DNA of 64,000 nt from Fremontodendron californicum (GCA_030761205.1 JAULJL010000040.1:12470603-12534602); one strand, 5' to 3'. Shown: positions 1-11,921, counted from the stretch's first letter. The notes: generated from the sequence alone by a model not told the origin. A program made the numbers and translations.

Positions 1-136
1 GTGCAGAGACAGCCAGGAGGTTTGCCTAGAAGCAACCACCCTTGAAAGAGTGCGTAATAGCTCACTGATCGAGCGCTCTTGCGCCGAAGATGAACGGGAC
101 TAAGCGATCTGCCGAAGCTGTGGGATGTAAAAATGC
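1..136 (+). pseudogene. Nuclear fragment of plastid 23S rRNA (NUPT)
   Basis: The first 136 bases read as an internal piece of a bacterial-type large-subunit rRNA. They include the conserved stretches GTGCGTAATAGCTCACTGA and GCGCCGAAGATGAACGGG and the plastid-like run GATCTGCCGAAGCTGTGGG. Similarity stops abruptly near 136 and gives way to AT-rich nuclear DNA. Several positions differ from the plastid form as I recall it, mostly as C-to-T or G-to-A changes, as expected of a methylated, non-functional nuclear copy. The fragment runs off the left edge, so its full length is unknown. It is not a working rRNA gene. Confidence 0.85.
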
Positions 137-1292
137 CTCTTTAAAATGCAGGTAATTATTTTTATTTTGTCATGAGCAATGATAACATTAATAAAGAAAA
201 GGAGGATGATAAAGTATCCAAAAAGTTTCATTAATGCGATTTCTAATAATTCGAATAAGATATATACAATTTTCATTTTAAAATTTATATTTAGTCATTT
301 AGCACATTTGAAAAAAAACATTTATAATAGGTGAGCATTAATCGATTTGAATCGATTTAATAGATCGAAATTTATTAAATTTGATTAATTCAGTTTGTTT
401 TATTCGATTTTGATATTAATAGATTAGGAAAAACAGCTTATTCGATTAATTCGATTTGTTATTGATTTTCAAAAATGATAATCGAATAAATCAAATTAAC
501 CGACCCAATTAATTTATTTTTAATAATATAAATAAAACATAATTTAGATAATAATTTAAAATTATATATAATATACCACATATAATAATATAAATAATTT
601 ATTTTTTAAATATTTAAAATCGATTAAATCAACCAAATATCCAATTACTTTTGCTCCCTGTAACAAGCATTCTCGTTAGAATTAGATGGACCTCAACAAA
701 CAGGAGAGTAGCTTTTAAGACCGAATAGCATAGAATTATGATCAATTTTTTAGTTTTTTTTTTTTTATTTTATGGAAAGAATTATGATCAATTAAATATA
801 TATCTTTAAAAATATTATATTTTCAGTAACTGTAATAGTTATTTATAACTATATCTATATTAATATAATGAGAGTGACTGAGTTGGTGTCATGAGTCAAA
901 TGACACCAAATCAATTGGTGAAATTGCAAAATAAGACAGATAAAATTATAACACAAAAAATAAAATAGAGATATTTTTCTCTTTCTAAATTTTATATACA
1001 TATATATTTTTTAAAAAATACATAGTTATTCTTAAAAAATATCCAATAAATAAATAAAAATATCCACTTTCTCAAAAATATTATCCACTTATTAAATTAT
1101 CTATATTTTTTACTTATAATTTAAAAAAAAAAAAATTATTTTTTCACCCACATGTGGTATGTCATATTCTAGTAATTTAAATTTCGAAATTTTCAGCAAT
1201 ACGCTTTTATTGATACTTTTTCTTTGAATAATTAAAAAAATCAATTATCCAAAAAAAAAAAATGTACTATTACTTTAAACTTTTTTTCATAA
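137..1292. other. AT-rich intergenic DNA, no gene seen
   Basis: This stretch is AT-rich with no credible coding frame. From 340 to 640 it repeats variants of ATTCGATT/AATCGATTT, probably a decayed repeat. At 880-925 there is a short inverted motif, GAGTTGGTGTCA followed by TGACACCAA, that recurs near 2060, 10190 and 12180. Nothing else is recognised. Confidence 0.5.
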
Positions 1293-1301
1293 AAAACTTC
1301 A

Positions 1302-1738
1302 GGCTTTTTTATTACAATATAGCCAAAAAAAAAATTATCAAATTACCGTTGCTTTTTGATTATTTCCCAAAATACGGACTTTTTTTTTCAGCTGGGAAAT
1401 CGCCATCCCCCATGGCGATTTCCCAGCGTGTTTTTTTGCAAATTTGTAAAAAACACCAAGGGAAATCGCCATGGGGGATGGCGATTTCCCTTGGTGTTTT
1501 TTGCAAATTTGCAAAAAAATACCAAGGGAAATCGCCACCCCCATGGCGATTTCCCTTGGTAATTTTAGCAAAATTTGCTAAAATCATGAAGGGAAATCGC
1601 CATGGGGGGTGGCGATTTCCCTTCATGTATATATATTTTTTTTAATTAATAAACAAAAATTATATTAAAACAAAATTTTATTTTAATCTGATAAATTTAT
1701 TTTTAAAAATTATAAATTAAATTAAAATATTTTTTTTA
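1302..1738 (+). repeat. Left terminal inverted repeat of copy A, four palindromic modules
   Basis: Four hairpin modules lie at about 1390-1435, 1457-1500, 1522-1560 and 1586-1625. Each reads GGGAAATCGCCA, a short G/C loop, then TGGCGATTTCCC, and the spacers are themselves palindromic (TTTGCAAATTTGCAAA). The short open frames across this region are by-products of the palindromes. The modules could be transposase-binding sites or could fold in transcripts; that role is inferred, the palindromy is directly visible. Confidence 0.85.
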
Positions 1739-2399
1739 TAGGTTTGGTTATTTATTTTTTTAAAATATATATTAAAAATGTAATTTAATTTATTATTACA
1801 ATTTTATAAAAAATAAAAATATATTTCTTATTAAAATTTAAAAAGAAGATTATATTTTTTATTAAATTTTTATATCAAAAATTTTATTTTTTATAATTTT
1901 GTAATATTATAAAAAAGAAAATTTAATTTATATCAAAAATAATTTAATGATGTAAAATGTAAATAAATATTTTTTTAAAGAAATTTATCGAGTCACTTTT
2001 TTAAATAAAGAAGTTATTTTTAAGTTGGTATCGTAAAATAATTTTTTTAATTAGATTAGTTTTTTTGAGTTGGTATTCGATTAACTCGTGACATTAATTT
2101 AATCATTGTTTTTAACAATAATATAGATTGTTACAGTTTAAAACTGGATATTTGATAAAAAAAATTTAATTTAATTTCTGATTAAAATTTTTTTTCTTAT
2201 TATAATTTAAAAAGAAAATTAAATTAAAATGAAAAAAAGAAAAGCAACTTATCATGTAATTTGGATTATTATATTAAAATTAAATAACAACATTAAGATA
2301 TAAATTAAAATAAAATATAACAATTAATTTCCGAACAAATTACATGAAATGCAAAACATATAAATTTATATTAGAAATTTAAAACACATTACAATTATT

Positions 2400-5049
2400 C
2401 TAATTATTGCGTGGTGTAGAGCAACAGTGTCGAGTTCTTCTAGTGCGTGGTGGTTGCACCCGTCGTTCAACCTCGTCAGTGGCACGTATTCGCGGTCCAC
2501 CACGACCTCTTGCTATAACCGCCACTGGTTCCGGTTGTATGTCATCAGTCGTTTCATCCGTATCAAAAATTTGAAACCCACTGCTGGATGAGCCAACACC
2601 TAGTTCACCCATAACGGGAACCTGACTACTAGATGCACCCATAAATGATGTAGCATCAAATGCTGACGAAGGGGTTCCAAACTGATACATGGATGTTAAA
2701 TATGCTGAACTTGGACTTAGGACGGGGAGCTGGTCATCTAACCTCGTTCTTGGCGGTGATGGTCGGTAACACTCATCAACGTCATATCCGGGGTGACTTA
2801 CGGAATAACGATGGCTGGATGGTACTCCATGATCCCGTTCAGGTTCAGGATGATCAAATGACATCCTCGGTGCTGTGAACTCCGATGAGGTCGGTTGACG
2901 CCTTCGCCCACGTTGTCGGCGAGGTCTAGGAGCATCCATATCCTGTGTAGGAGGGACTGGAGCTGAAGTTTGTCCGGTAAATGGCATACTCCTAACATCC
3001 TCGTGCATCGACGGTGGACAAACGAAAGGCCGACCTTCATTTCTATACCATCTTATGTAATCAGCAGACGGGTTGAAATTATTACCAACAATCGGGTAAC
3101 CTGTCAGAATTCGTTGAAAACGTATGTTCCACCATTGGATCCAACGTTCATGCTTCGCAGGCCAGAATTCATCATTACGACCACGCATGTCGACCTTGTG
3201 AAGCTTATCAAGGTTCATCGGGGCTGCAGGAATTGGTTGTTGCATCCCAAATTGTCGCAACACCCGGTCAGTTTGGTGCCACTCTACATATGAAAAGCAT
3301 ATCAATGCTGTGTTTGCTTTCCATATATTGAAATTATTGTAGGCATCCGATGGGAGGCATGCCATAATTTCACTCGAGGAATATGGCATCCACAGAAACT
3401 GCGAATAATTATTACAAATTATTAGTTTCATATGGATTAAATAAAAAAAAAAAACTTCAATGTAACAATCGAAATATTTACCTTATCATATCCTAGTCGA
3501 TCTAGTCGTAGTCTTATACTTGCAAGATCGCTCGGAGTCTCTGTAAAAGCTTTATCCGTACTCCTACTCCACCTATTAAAATGCATATAATATCTTAATG
3601 ACCTATAAAAATACAATTTCGTACAAAATTAATAAAATAGTAAAGATTATTACCTGCTTGCAAGGGGGTATACAGCCGAAATATCCACGCGCGGAGCAAG
3701 AAATGGTAGCCGATACCAAGCCCATGATTGTAGAAGCACTAGACATCCACCTATGTCATGGTTTTTTGGAACTGTAGCTCGGCAAAGTTCTCTATACAAA
3801 ACTGCCAAACACGCAGAACCCCAACTATAATTTGCTGCTTCCTCTAAATCACGTAGCAATGGAAGATACATTAAATGTACCCGACTGCTCGATTTGTCAG
3901 GCATCAGTAATCCTCCAATCAAACGTAAAATATATGCTCTAGCAGCATATTGTATTTGTTGTTCGGTTGCATGTAATGGCAGATTTTGAAACGTTTTCAA
4001 CCAAGTCAGTCTCACCGTTGAGCCAGATACGACGTCTTCTGGAGGTACCTCACCCAATAGATCTTGACACAGTTCATTCCAATCTAGCAGGCTTCCGCCT
4101 GTAACTGCATCGCCATGGATCGGAAGTCCAAGTTGCAGCGCAACATCTTCGAGACTGACCGTGCATTCACCACATGGAAAATGAAAAGTGTGCGTCTCGG
4201 GTCTCCATCGTTCGACCAACGCAGAGATTAAATCGGGTTGTATCACAAGTCGTCGAATTTGACTTGCGTGATAAAATCCGGCTCTTCTTAAGTGGTCGAT
4301 AATATAAGGATGCGGGTCCTCCAATGTAAATTTCCTCGAACGTAATACGCGACGAGTTTCCTGTTATAATAATAAAAATTAATATATTATAAAACTATAA
4401 CAATTAAAAAGTAATAAATAAAACTATAAAATAACAAAATAATAATATAATATAATATAATATAATATAATATAAACAATAATAATATAATATAATATAA
4501 AACAATAATAATATAATATAATATAATATAAACAATAATAATATAATATAATATAAAACAATAATTTCGTATAAAAAAACAATAATAATATAATATAAAA
4601 AAACAATAATAATATAATATAATATAAAGAATAATAATATAATATAATATAAAACAATAATAATATAAAAAACTATAATAATATAATATAAAACAATAAT
4701 AATATAAAAAACAATAATAATATAATATAATATAAAACAATAATAATATATAAAACAATAATAATATAATATAATATAAAACAATAATAATATAAAAAAC
4801 AATAATAATATAATATAATATAAACAATAATAATATAATATAATATAACACAATAATAATATAAAAAATAATAATAATATAAAAAACAATAATAATATAA
4901 TAATATAAAAAACAATAATAATATAAAAAACAATAATAATATAAAAAATAATAATAATATAAAAAACAATAATAATATAACAATTTACTTACCTCGTTAA
5001 ATATAACCTCCGAGATGTGATTTTCTTGTAACCTCAATAGTGAAGCCAT
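2400..5049 (-). CDS. Plant mobile domain (MAIN/MAIL-like) protein, copy A
   Basis: Four exons on the minus strand: 5049-4993, 4360-3654, 3572-3482 and 3398-2400 (57+707+91+999 nt, 617 codons plus stop). All junctions are GT-AG and the frame stays open. The first exon starts MASLLRLQENHISEVI; the second continues through DPHPYIIDHLRRAGFYH and HFPCGECTVSLEDVALQLGL, hallmarks of the plant mobile domain (aminotransferase-like, MAIN/MAIL1). The domain ends in exon 4 near the W-P-Y motif and VEWHQTDRVLRQFG. The C-terminal 200 residues are low-complexity, rich in Ser, Pro and Arg. MAIN/MAIL proteins act in meristem maintenance and transposon silencing, and the domain is known to occur in plant transposons. 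Here it is transposon cargo and its function is unknown. Intron 1 is a long ATAATAT array. Confidence 0.82.
4361..4992 (-). repeat. AT-microsatellite array filling intron 1 of copy A
   Basis: About 630 bp of imperfect tandem AATAATATAATATAAAAC-like units fill the intron between the first two exons of the plant-mobile-domain gene. Open frames rich in Tyr, Ile, Leu and Phe across it are artefacts of the repeat. The equivalent intron in copy B is about 836 bp, so the array changes length between copies. Confidence 0.85.
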
Positions 5050-5174
5050 TTCAAAATATTGTTGTAGAAAAAAAAATTTGTAGAAAGAAATTTTTTTTGG
5101 TAGAAAAATGAAAAATTTTTGAAAGAAAATGAAAATTTGAATGAGAGGAATGAAAATTTGAAGGAGAGGAGGGG

Positions 5175-5185
5175 GGTATTTATAG
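5175..5185 (-). promoter_or_regulatory. TATA box of the copy A gene
   Basis: CTATAAATACC on the minus strand lies about 126 bp upstream of the start codon. It is followed by a purine/pyrimidine-skewed leader, which fits a core promoter. Confidence 0.6.
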
Positions 5186-5241
5186 AGGGTGGGGGGTGTG
5201 GGGGGGAGGGGGGACGTGGGGGAGGGGGGATTTGGGGGGAT

Positions 5242-5269
5242 GGGGCAACGGTCATATGACCGTTGCCCC
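5242..5269. promoter_or_regulatory. 28-bp perfect palindrome with paired AACGG cores (copy A)
   Basis: GGGGCAACGGTCAT followed by its exact reverse complement lies about 60 bp upstream of the TATA box. It places two AACGGTCA sequences head to head. AACGGYYA is the core of the mitosis-specific activator element bound by three-repeat MYB proteins. The palindrome is observed; cell-cycle control is inferred. Confidence 0.5.
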
Positions 5270-5404
5270 CTTTCAAAATTTTTTTTTTTTTCTAATTTGT
5301 TTTTTTTTCATTTCAAATTTAAAATTTAAAAAAAAAATTCAAAATATTAAATTATAAAAAAACCTAAAATATATTTTACGAATTTTTAAAATTTTTTAAA
5401 TTAT

Positions 5405-5838
5405 AAAAAAAATATTTTAATTTAATTTATAATTTTTAAAAATAAATTTATCAAATTAAAATAAAATTTTGTTTTAATATAATTTTTGTTTATTAATTAA
5501 AAAAAAATATACATGAAGGGAAATCGCCACCCCCCATGGCGATTTCCCTTCATGGTTTTAGCAAATTTTGCTAAAATTACCAAGGGAAATCGCCATGGGG
5601 GGTGGCGATTTCCCTTGGTATTTTTTTGCAAATTTGCAAAAAATACCAAGGGAAATCGCCATCCCCCATGGCGATTTCCCTTGGTGTTTTTTACAAATTT
5701 GCAAAAAAACACGCTGGGAAATCGCCATGGGGATGGCGATTTCCCAGCTGAAAAAAAAAGGTCCGTATTTTGGGAAATAATCAAAAAGCAACGGTAATTT
5801 GATAAATTTTTTTTTGGCTATATTGTAATAAAAAAGCC
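5405..5838 (-). repeat. Right terminal inverted repeat of copy A
   Basis: Reverse complement of the left arm, again with four palindromic GGGAAATCGCCA modules (about 5517-5556, 5579-5619, 5644-5685 and 5713-5750). It ends GCC at 5838, next to the target duplication AAAACTTCA. Confidence 0.85.
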
Positions 5839-5847
5839 AAAACTTCA

Positions 5848-7739
5848 TGCGTTCTTAATGTTTGACTATAGATAACCTATTTTTTGAAATAATCCAATTG
5901 TTGGATTACTCATAATTGATATTGAGATAACAAATTTAAAAAATGTTTACTTATTTCTTGCATAAAGTTGGGAAACAATTCAATAATATTGCATAAAAAA
6001 AGGATCATTTCTGGTTATATGTATACACGTGTCATATTTTTATATTAATTATATAAATATAAATATGATATAAATTATTAAATATATCAAAATTTTAAAT
6101 AAAAATATGAAATATTTATTAAACGTATCATATTAATCGTATTTAAAAATATCATATCGTATTTATTAAATATATTATATTTTTATATTGTGTTCAAATT
6201 ATCATATTTTTTTCATTTCTCTTTGCATCAGAAGAAGTAAGAACTTTGGTTGCAGGAATTGCAGTATCCAAAAATATCTGTACTCTTGGTCAAAGAACAA
6301 TAACTTTTGAATTTGGCGGGTCGATTCGATAATCAATATTTTATGCATTTGGGGTTACATGTTTTGTACTTTTCAAGGAGAACATACATCTAGGTGTATT
6401 TTCATTTTCTTTTCCCTTTGGAAAGTGGGTTTCCAGGAAATTCAATTCTTACCTAATTGAATTGAAGTACGAAAGTTTATTTTATTATTTATTAAATATT
6501 AAAATTTTATATTTTATTATTAAATTTAAATAAAAATATTTTTTATTTATAAATAGTAATTCGAGCCGACGAGTTCGAATTATTAAAATCTTTACTTAAA
6601 CCCGATCTAATTCAAATTGAACGGATAATTCGATCCTTGGACATGTCAATCTATCATCTAAAAGCTGGCTTGAGGGTTTAGACTTGTATCATTACATTTA
6701 AAAACAATTTCAATGTTAAAAGAATAATTTTTTTTTTTAATTTTTATGATTAAAATCATGATTTGATAATAATAATAAAAAAAAAAACTCAAAAAATGGA
6801 GCCTTTGCATTTTAAAAGGTGGCTTTTGGGATTAATGACTTTATTATTTTTATATTTCTAAATTTTTATTATGGATTATTATCCTATATACACTGGTAGT
6901 GGAGTTTTTTAACTCCACAAATGGAGTTAAAAAGGTGCCACTTATTTTTATATTTTAAATATAGTTTAAGGATATGTGATAGTTTTTTAATTTTTCTTGT
7001 GGAATCAAAAATTTTTACTATCAGTGTACAAGATAATGACTTTTTTATTATTTAAACATATTTTTTTTGACATTTCAATTGTCCATAACACTTTTTTACA
7101 ATAATAATATTTAAAAATTGTTAAACTATATTTTTTTACCGTATTTTTTAAACATTCTTTTTTCATCTCAAAATTTTTAAACAGTAATATTTTTTTTCAA
7201 CACCTATAATCATTTATCAAATCCTGCTGAAATTTTATACTTTTATGACAAAAAAGGAAAATGCTATATGAAAAATAGGATGTCCAACATTAGTCAGTAG
7301 AGCTTGAAAAGGAAGAGTATTCGATTAGATTTTGTGTTGTGTTTGTATTATTTTTATGTGTTATAATCGTATTTAAGTTATTATATATTTTATATAAATT
7401 TTAACAAGTTAATAATTTGTGTTATATATATTTTGACACGTTCATATATTTATATTCTGTTCGTATTTTTTTATATTATATCTTATTTCATGTCATGATT
7501 TAATTATCGTATAATTATGTTATATCTAAAATTATGAAATCTACTTTCAATTACTATAAGCAAAAAATTAAGGGCCACAAGAGGACATTTCATTGGCACT
7601 AATTTTTTTCATGAAAAAAGGATTATAGATGAGTTTCACTTCTCATTCTTTTATTTTTACAGGAATCATTTTTATATAAAGAATTTAAATTGGGATACAA
7701 AGACGAGGTCAAGCTTAAGAATTTTTTTTTATAGATTTT
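5848..7739. other. AT-rich intergenic DNA with a small inverted-repeat element
   Basis: No gene is recognised. A MITE-like inverted pair lies at about 6870-7045: ATTATCCTATATACACTGGTAG is mirrored by CTATCAGTGTACAAGATAAT, with an inner hairpin AGTTTTTTAACT. A non-repetitive patch at 6220-6470 shows no recognisable protein. Confidence 0.45.
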
Positions 7740-7744
7740 ACACT

Positions 7745-9551
7745 TGATAAGTGCTTAATTTCATACATTTTTCTATTTAATTTCCTTATACTTTGTGCTT
7801 TGATTCTTACTTCCTTGACATTTTACTAGGTTTTTATGCTTTGTAGGTATTTTGGAGGAGATGAAGTCAAAACATGTCAATTAGGATGTTAAAGATCTTA
7901 CAAAATCACAATCACAAGATGGAAAAAGAGTTGGGAGTCAAAAAGATCAAATTCTTAGTGCAAAGCAAGAAGACAAATTTGACCTCCGGAGCTTGTTGCT
8001 AAGAAAACATGATGTTAGACTCTTTATTCGAAGAAACTTCTTTCTTGACTTTTAGATCACTTGATTACCTTTCCAACGGTTGGTCATGGGTCTAAATCGG
8101 ATAAGAAATGGTCATCCAAATCGGCGTTGGAATATCTCCCTAAAAACCATAGTGGCAGAAAAAACCCTAGCCGCAAATCACATCTTTTTCTTAATACCCT
8201 AGCTGACATTTATGTTTATCCTTGTAAAGAAAGATTAGTGGCTGTCAACTTGCATTAATTGCATTAATTGCAAGTATCTTTCCTTAAAACTAATCCTAGT
8301 CAAAGTTGGAAAATTAAATCAGCCAAGACTTTCCTTCCTTACACTTACTTTGCCTGCAAGTTTGTAATCTCTCTTCATTAAAGAGTGCTTTGACTAAAAC
8401 TTTCCTACTTTATTCAAACTTGGCTGCCAAGGCTTATATCTTTCCTTAAAACATAAAAGTCAGCAACTTTTCCTTAACTTTAGCCACAAGTCAGCATTTA
8501 TTGAAGGGAGAGAGCTTAAATTCACTTGTTTGATGCCCTAGCTATTGCCTATAAATAGAGATCAAGGGGGCAAACGAAATTTACACTTCCCCAAGCATCA
8601 AAGTTCTGATTTCTTCTTTATTTCTTTGTTTTTGAGAGAACAAGAGGCTGGATAATTAATATTCTTCTTCTTCTTTTTTTCTTTTATTTTCTTCTTAGAT
8701 TCTCTTTAGTTTTATGTTTATGTTTACAATGCCTATGCTAGGCTAAACTTTTATTGGTTAAGGGTGATTTCAAAGCCCTAGACATGTTATGTAATTAATT
8801 TTCAGAATATATCTATCATTGTTTTTTATCAAAGTTGCTTATGTTCTTCTATTAAAATTGTTCATGATGATGTTTTGATTTGTTTAGGTGGCCAACTAGA
8901 TAAATCTTGATAATTATCTAATGCTAGTTTAGGAGTATTGATCCGTGTAATTGTCTTGATTTCCTATTCATAAGTGGCAATTTGTGATTAATGATTATGG
9001 TCAAGTTTTCAATAATTGCAAAGTGGAACATAACCTAAGTTGAACAATCCGAGCTTATGTGTTTGTTGCTTAGATCAACCTATCTTTCTCATCATAAAGC
9101 TGCTATTAAATTGAACTTAGAGAGCTTATTCTAGGTTGTTTGATAGTTAGAGATTAAATAGAGAGCTTGTTCTATTTAACGACAAACTAAGGAAAAATTG
9201 GGGTAACAGAGCTTGTTGTTATCTACGGTTGTTAACTTTGATAGCTAATTAATGTTGATAGATATGAAATTGATTCTTAATGATGTCTAGTGGTGGAGAA
9301 TGAAATCTTAACCATATTTTTCATATTTGATTCTTCTTAATTACTTGTTTTCTCATTCTTATTGTTCACTTTAGTTTAAATCTGATTTCAAAATCCCATT
9401 TACTTTTGTTTACTTGTTTTTAAGTGATAAACTATTAACTTATAAACTAAAACCCAATCCTTGAGGACTCGACCCTTGCTAATCACTATACTTTACAATT
9501 GATTCTTTTTAAGTGCAAAGTTAAATAAGATACACTCATTTGAATACATCA
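7745..9551 (+). mobile_element. Solo LTR, about 1.8 kb
   Basis: The segment begins TGATAAGTGC and ends ACATCA (TG..CA, with TGAT/ATCA inverted ends). It is flanked by ACACT (7740-7744) and GCACT (9552-9556), a 5-bp target duplication with one change. It holds a TATA-like CCTATAAATAG near 8549, a pyrimidine-rich tract after it, and the phrase TTGAGGACTCGACCCTTGCT near the 3' end, common in plant Ty3/gypsy LTRs. No internal domain or second LTR is present, so this is a recombination-derived solo LTR. The 65-codon frame at 8061 is not credible. Confidence 0.75.
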
Positions 9552-9556
9552 GCACT

Positions 9557-10230
9557 AAAAATGAAGAACACTAAGAAGAGGATATCTCAACAATTGAAAT
9601 TTGAGACTTCAATTAAGTTCGCATTTTGAGAAGAAAGGAGATGATTTTTTTTTTAGTTCAAATATAATGAACTTTTACATATACCCAAAAAAAGATTAAG
9701 TACAAATTTATTGTTATATTTACTATCATACTTCTAATTTTTGAATAAATTTACTATTATATTTTAAATTTTCGAGCAATTAAGGAATGTTCAGTAAAAT
9801 GTTTTGTTAGAAACCGTTTTACAATTTAAAAAATAATTTTAAAAATGATATGGCAAGAGTAAAAAAACCATGAAGCTAAAAATTGAATTTTATTTATTTT
9901 CTTCTTTTATCATGGTATTTTCTATTAATATAATATCTTATAATTTGAATTTTTTTTATTTCATCATGACATTTTTAAATGCACGTTATTCTAATGCACG
10001 TTTACACTACGTTGGTAGAAGAAAAAATAAGTTATATAAGGTATTTTTTTAAAAGAGTGGGTTTTTAAAAAAAAAATATGTATTTTATTTCAAAAAATAT
10101 TTTATAAAAAAATTTAAAAGATATTAATATGTAATTTTATTATTTGATATTATAAATTTATTTGATCATTTTTATAAATTCATCAACTGAGTTGGTGTTA
10201 CTTTATTCGTGACACCAACTTTAACAAAGA
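9557..10230. other. AT-rich intergenic DNA, no gene seen
   Basis: AT-rich sequence with self-complementary stretches around 9690-9850. The inverted motif GAGTTGGTGTTA / TGACACCAACT is at 10190-10225. Nothing codes convincingly. Confidence 0.4.
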
Positions 10231-10238
10231 CTTTAAAT

Positions 10239-10796
10239 TAGAACGTTCATGGGCCGGGTCGAGTTTGGACCGGCCTAAGTATGGTATCAACACTATATAT
10301 ACTTGCCCAAACCAGGCCCGACCTGAAATATGGGTCTCAAATTTAGTCCAAACCCGCCCATATATATAAATTTGTAGTCCAAGTCCGTTTTGGTCTGCCC
10401 ATATTTTTTTCTAAAAAAATTTAAACAAATATATTATTTTTATTTAATTTTTAGTAATTTTATCTTCTTTCTTTTTTTATTAAGTTCTAAAACATGGATA
10501 CTTAATATATTTTTAAATGTTTATACTGTAATATTATATATATTTTCAGTTTTTATATGATATAAATATAAAAATAATATATGATATAAATATAAAAATA
10601 ATATATTATACTATAATATTATATATATTAAGTCCGGGCTCGGGCCTTGATAACCAAGGTCTGACCCATTTTCTAAACAAGTCTCATTATTTTGTCCAAA
10701 CTCATATTTCGAGTCTAATATTTTAATTCTAAACTCTCCCAAATACTGAACGGGTCTTCAAACTTGAACGGCTAATCCAACCTTTAAACAGGTCTA
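10239..10796 (+). mobile_element. hAT-type non-autonomous element, GGGCCGGG family
   Basis: The element is 558 bp, starts TAGAACGTTCATGGGCC and ends AACAGGTCTA. A perfect 8-bp target duplication CTTTAAAT flanks it (10231-10238 and 10797-10804). The ends are GC-rich and weakly complementary (GGGCCGGGTC / CGGGCTCGGGCC blocks). The AT-rich middle has no ORF. A relative lies at 39334-39881. Confidence 0.78.
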
Positions 10797-10804
10797 CTTT
10801 AAAT

Positions 10805-11306
10805 ATAGTATAGATGCACGTTTACGCTTTTGCTTCCTAAAAAAAAAATAAGAAAACTTTATTTCATAAAAAAGAGCCTTAGTTCACTTGTATTTCAAAT
10901 TTTGAATTTAAAACGTAGAAGAAAAAAACTAAAGCTATATATAGGATTATAGTTAGAGTTCGTTTTTTACACTTTTTAAATTTTAGAAGCGGGTTAAGAA
11001 AATAAGTATTTTTTGTCATATTAAATTTTGAATTCATTTTTGATACACTGACATTAAATTTTTTAACTTTATAAGTGAAAGATTATAACATGCCTATTTT
11101 TTTTAAATATACCTTAAAAAATATATGTTACTTTGTTAATTCTGCTTGTGAAGTTTAAAAACTCCATCGGTTGTGAATGAAATAATTTTTATTAATTAAT
11201 TTTTTTATATTTTTCATTATACCTTATAAAAACATGTTTCATCCTACTAAATCTACTCGCGAAGTTTTTAAAATCCACTGACAATATATCAAATAATTTT
11301 TCATAT
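10805..11306. other. AT-rich intergenic DNA, no gene seen
   Basis: No ORF, RNA gene or clear repeat boundary is recognised. Confidence 0.4.
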
Positions 11307-11317
11307 AATTATATCAT

Positions 11318-11910
11318 TTTTTTTTTTGATAAATGATTTGATTTCATTACCTCAAGTAGCATATATTACTGCTACAATATAACTAGAATACAAGCAACAC
11401 ATAAGCAGTACAATCCAAAGTCTCTAACAAACAAATAACATGCTTAAGCAAAAATAACACTATTTAGACTCCAAGCATCACACAAATCCCTATTAACAGG
11501 ACCAACAAACAATGTTCATTAAATCATGTAGCTGTAGTTTGATAACTTCTTGAATTTGTTGGAAAATCTAAGCCTATGAACTAGGCTTCGTGTCTTGGCC
11601 ATACATTCTCTAGTTTCTTTCTCTCCATATCAGATAAATGCAAGCATTCTATGTAATGTGCAAGATGACTGATATCAAGGCTCTCCTCTTAAGCCTGCTA
11701 GCAATCCCAATCCAATGCAGTTTCTTTGTTCAGTCTCCTATATCACGCTGAACATTACAAGGTTGTAGAACTTGCTTCCAAATTCCACTAGAATAGCCGC
11801 AAACAAAGAATAAATGATCTCTAGTCTCCGGATAATGTAGACAAAGAACATACTCCCTCTAATAAGGATGCCCCAAGCAGTTAATCTATCCTAGTTGATA
11901 ACCAATTAGC
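11318..11910 (-). mobile_element. 5'-truncated LINE remnant (zf-RVT end)
   Basis: On the minus strand the fragment runs from a broken coding region to a poly(A) tract (poly-T on + at 11318-11327). It is flanked by an 11-bp duplication AATTATATCAT (11307-11317 and 11911-11921). The minus strand can be read as P-E-T-R-D-H-L-F-F-V-C-G-Y-S followed by W-K-Q-V-L-Q-P-C, which matches the zinc-binding motif downstream of reverse transcriptase in plant L1-type LINEs. Stops and frameshifts interrupt the rest. It is a dead insertion typical of target-primed reverse transcription. Confidence 0.78.
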
Positions 11911-11921
11911 AATTATATCAT

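Larger units (their letters stand above)
1302..5838 (-). mobile_element. Mutator-like element with plant-mobile-domain gene, copy A
   Basis: The element is 4537 bp. It begins GGCTTTTTTATTACAATATA and ends with the reverse complement, and is flanked by a perfect 9-bp direct repeat AAAACTTCA (1293-1301 and 5839-5847). The inverted repeats extend inward about 430 bp (1302 to about 1738, about 5405 to 5838). Long inverted ends and 9-bp duplications are typical of Mutator-like elements. No transposase is present. The only gene is a spliced plant-mobile-domain gene on the minus strand. A second copy at 14340-19425 is nearly identical in the gene region, which points to recent movement powered in trans. 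Confidence 0.88.

Noticed and set aside
1390..1625. Regularly spaced repeats suggesting a CRISPR array
   Set aside because: The repeats are self-complementary, spacers are the same palindrome each time, the host is a plant and the pattern is mirrored at the other transposon end.
1262..1645. ORFs across the palindromic transposon ends (also near 5500-5850 and 14390-14620)
   Set aside because: Open on both strands because the modules are palindromic; no protein signature.
2660..3293. Plus-strand and alternative-frame ORFs over the plant mobile domain gene
   Set aside because: Shadows of the minus-strand exons, without family features.
4387..5049. Long ORFs rich in Tyr, Ile, Leu and Phe on the minus strand, also at 17361-18147
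   Set aside because: They are translations of an ATAATAT microsatellite lying in an intron; several frames are open at once, as expected of a repeat without stops.
8061..8258. 65-codon ORF near a TATA-like motif
   Set aside because: Lies inside the solo LTR, has no recognisable domain and no relation to Gag or Pol.
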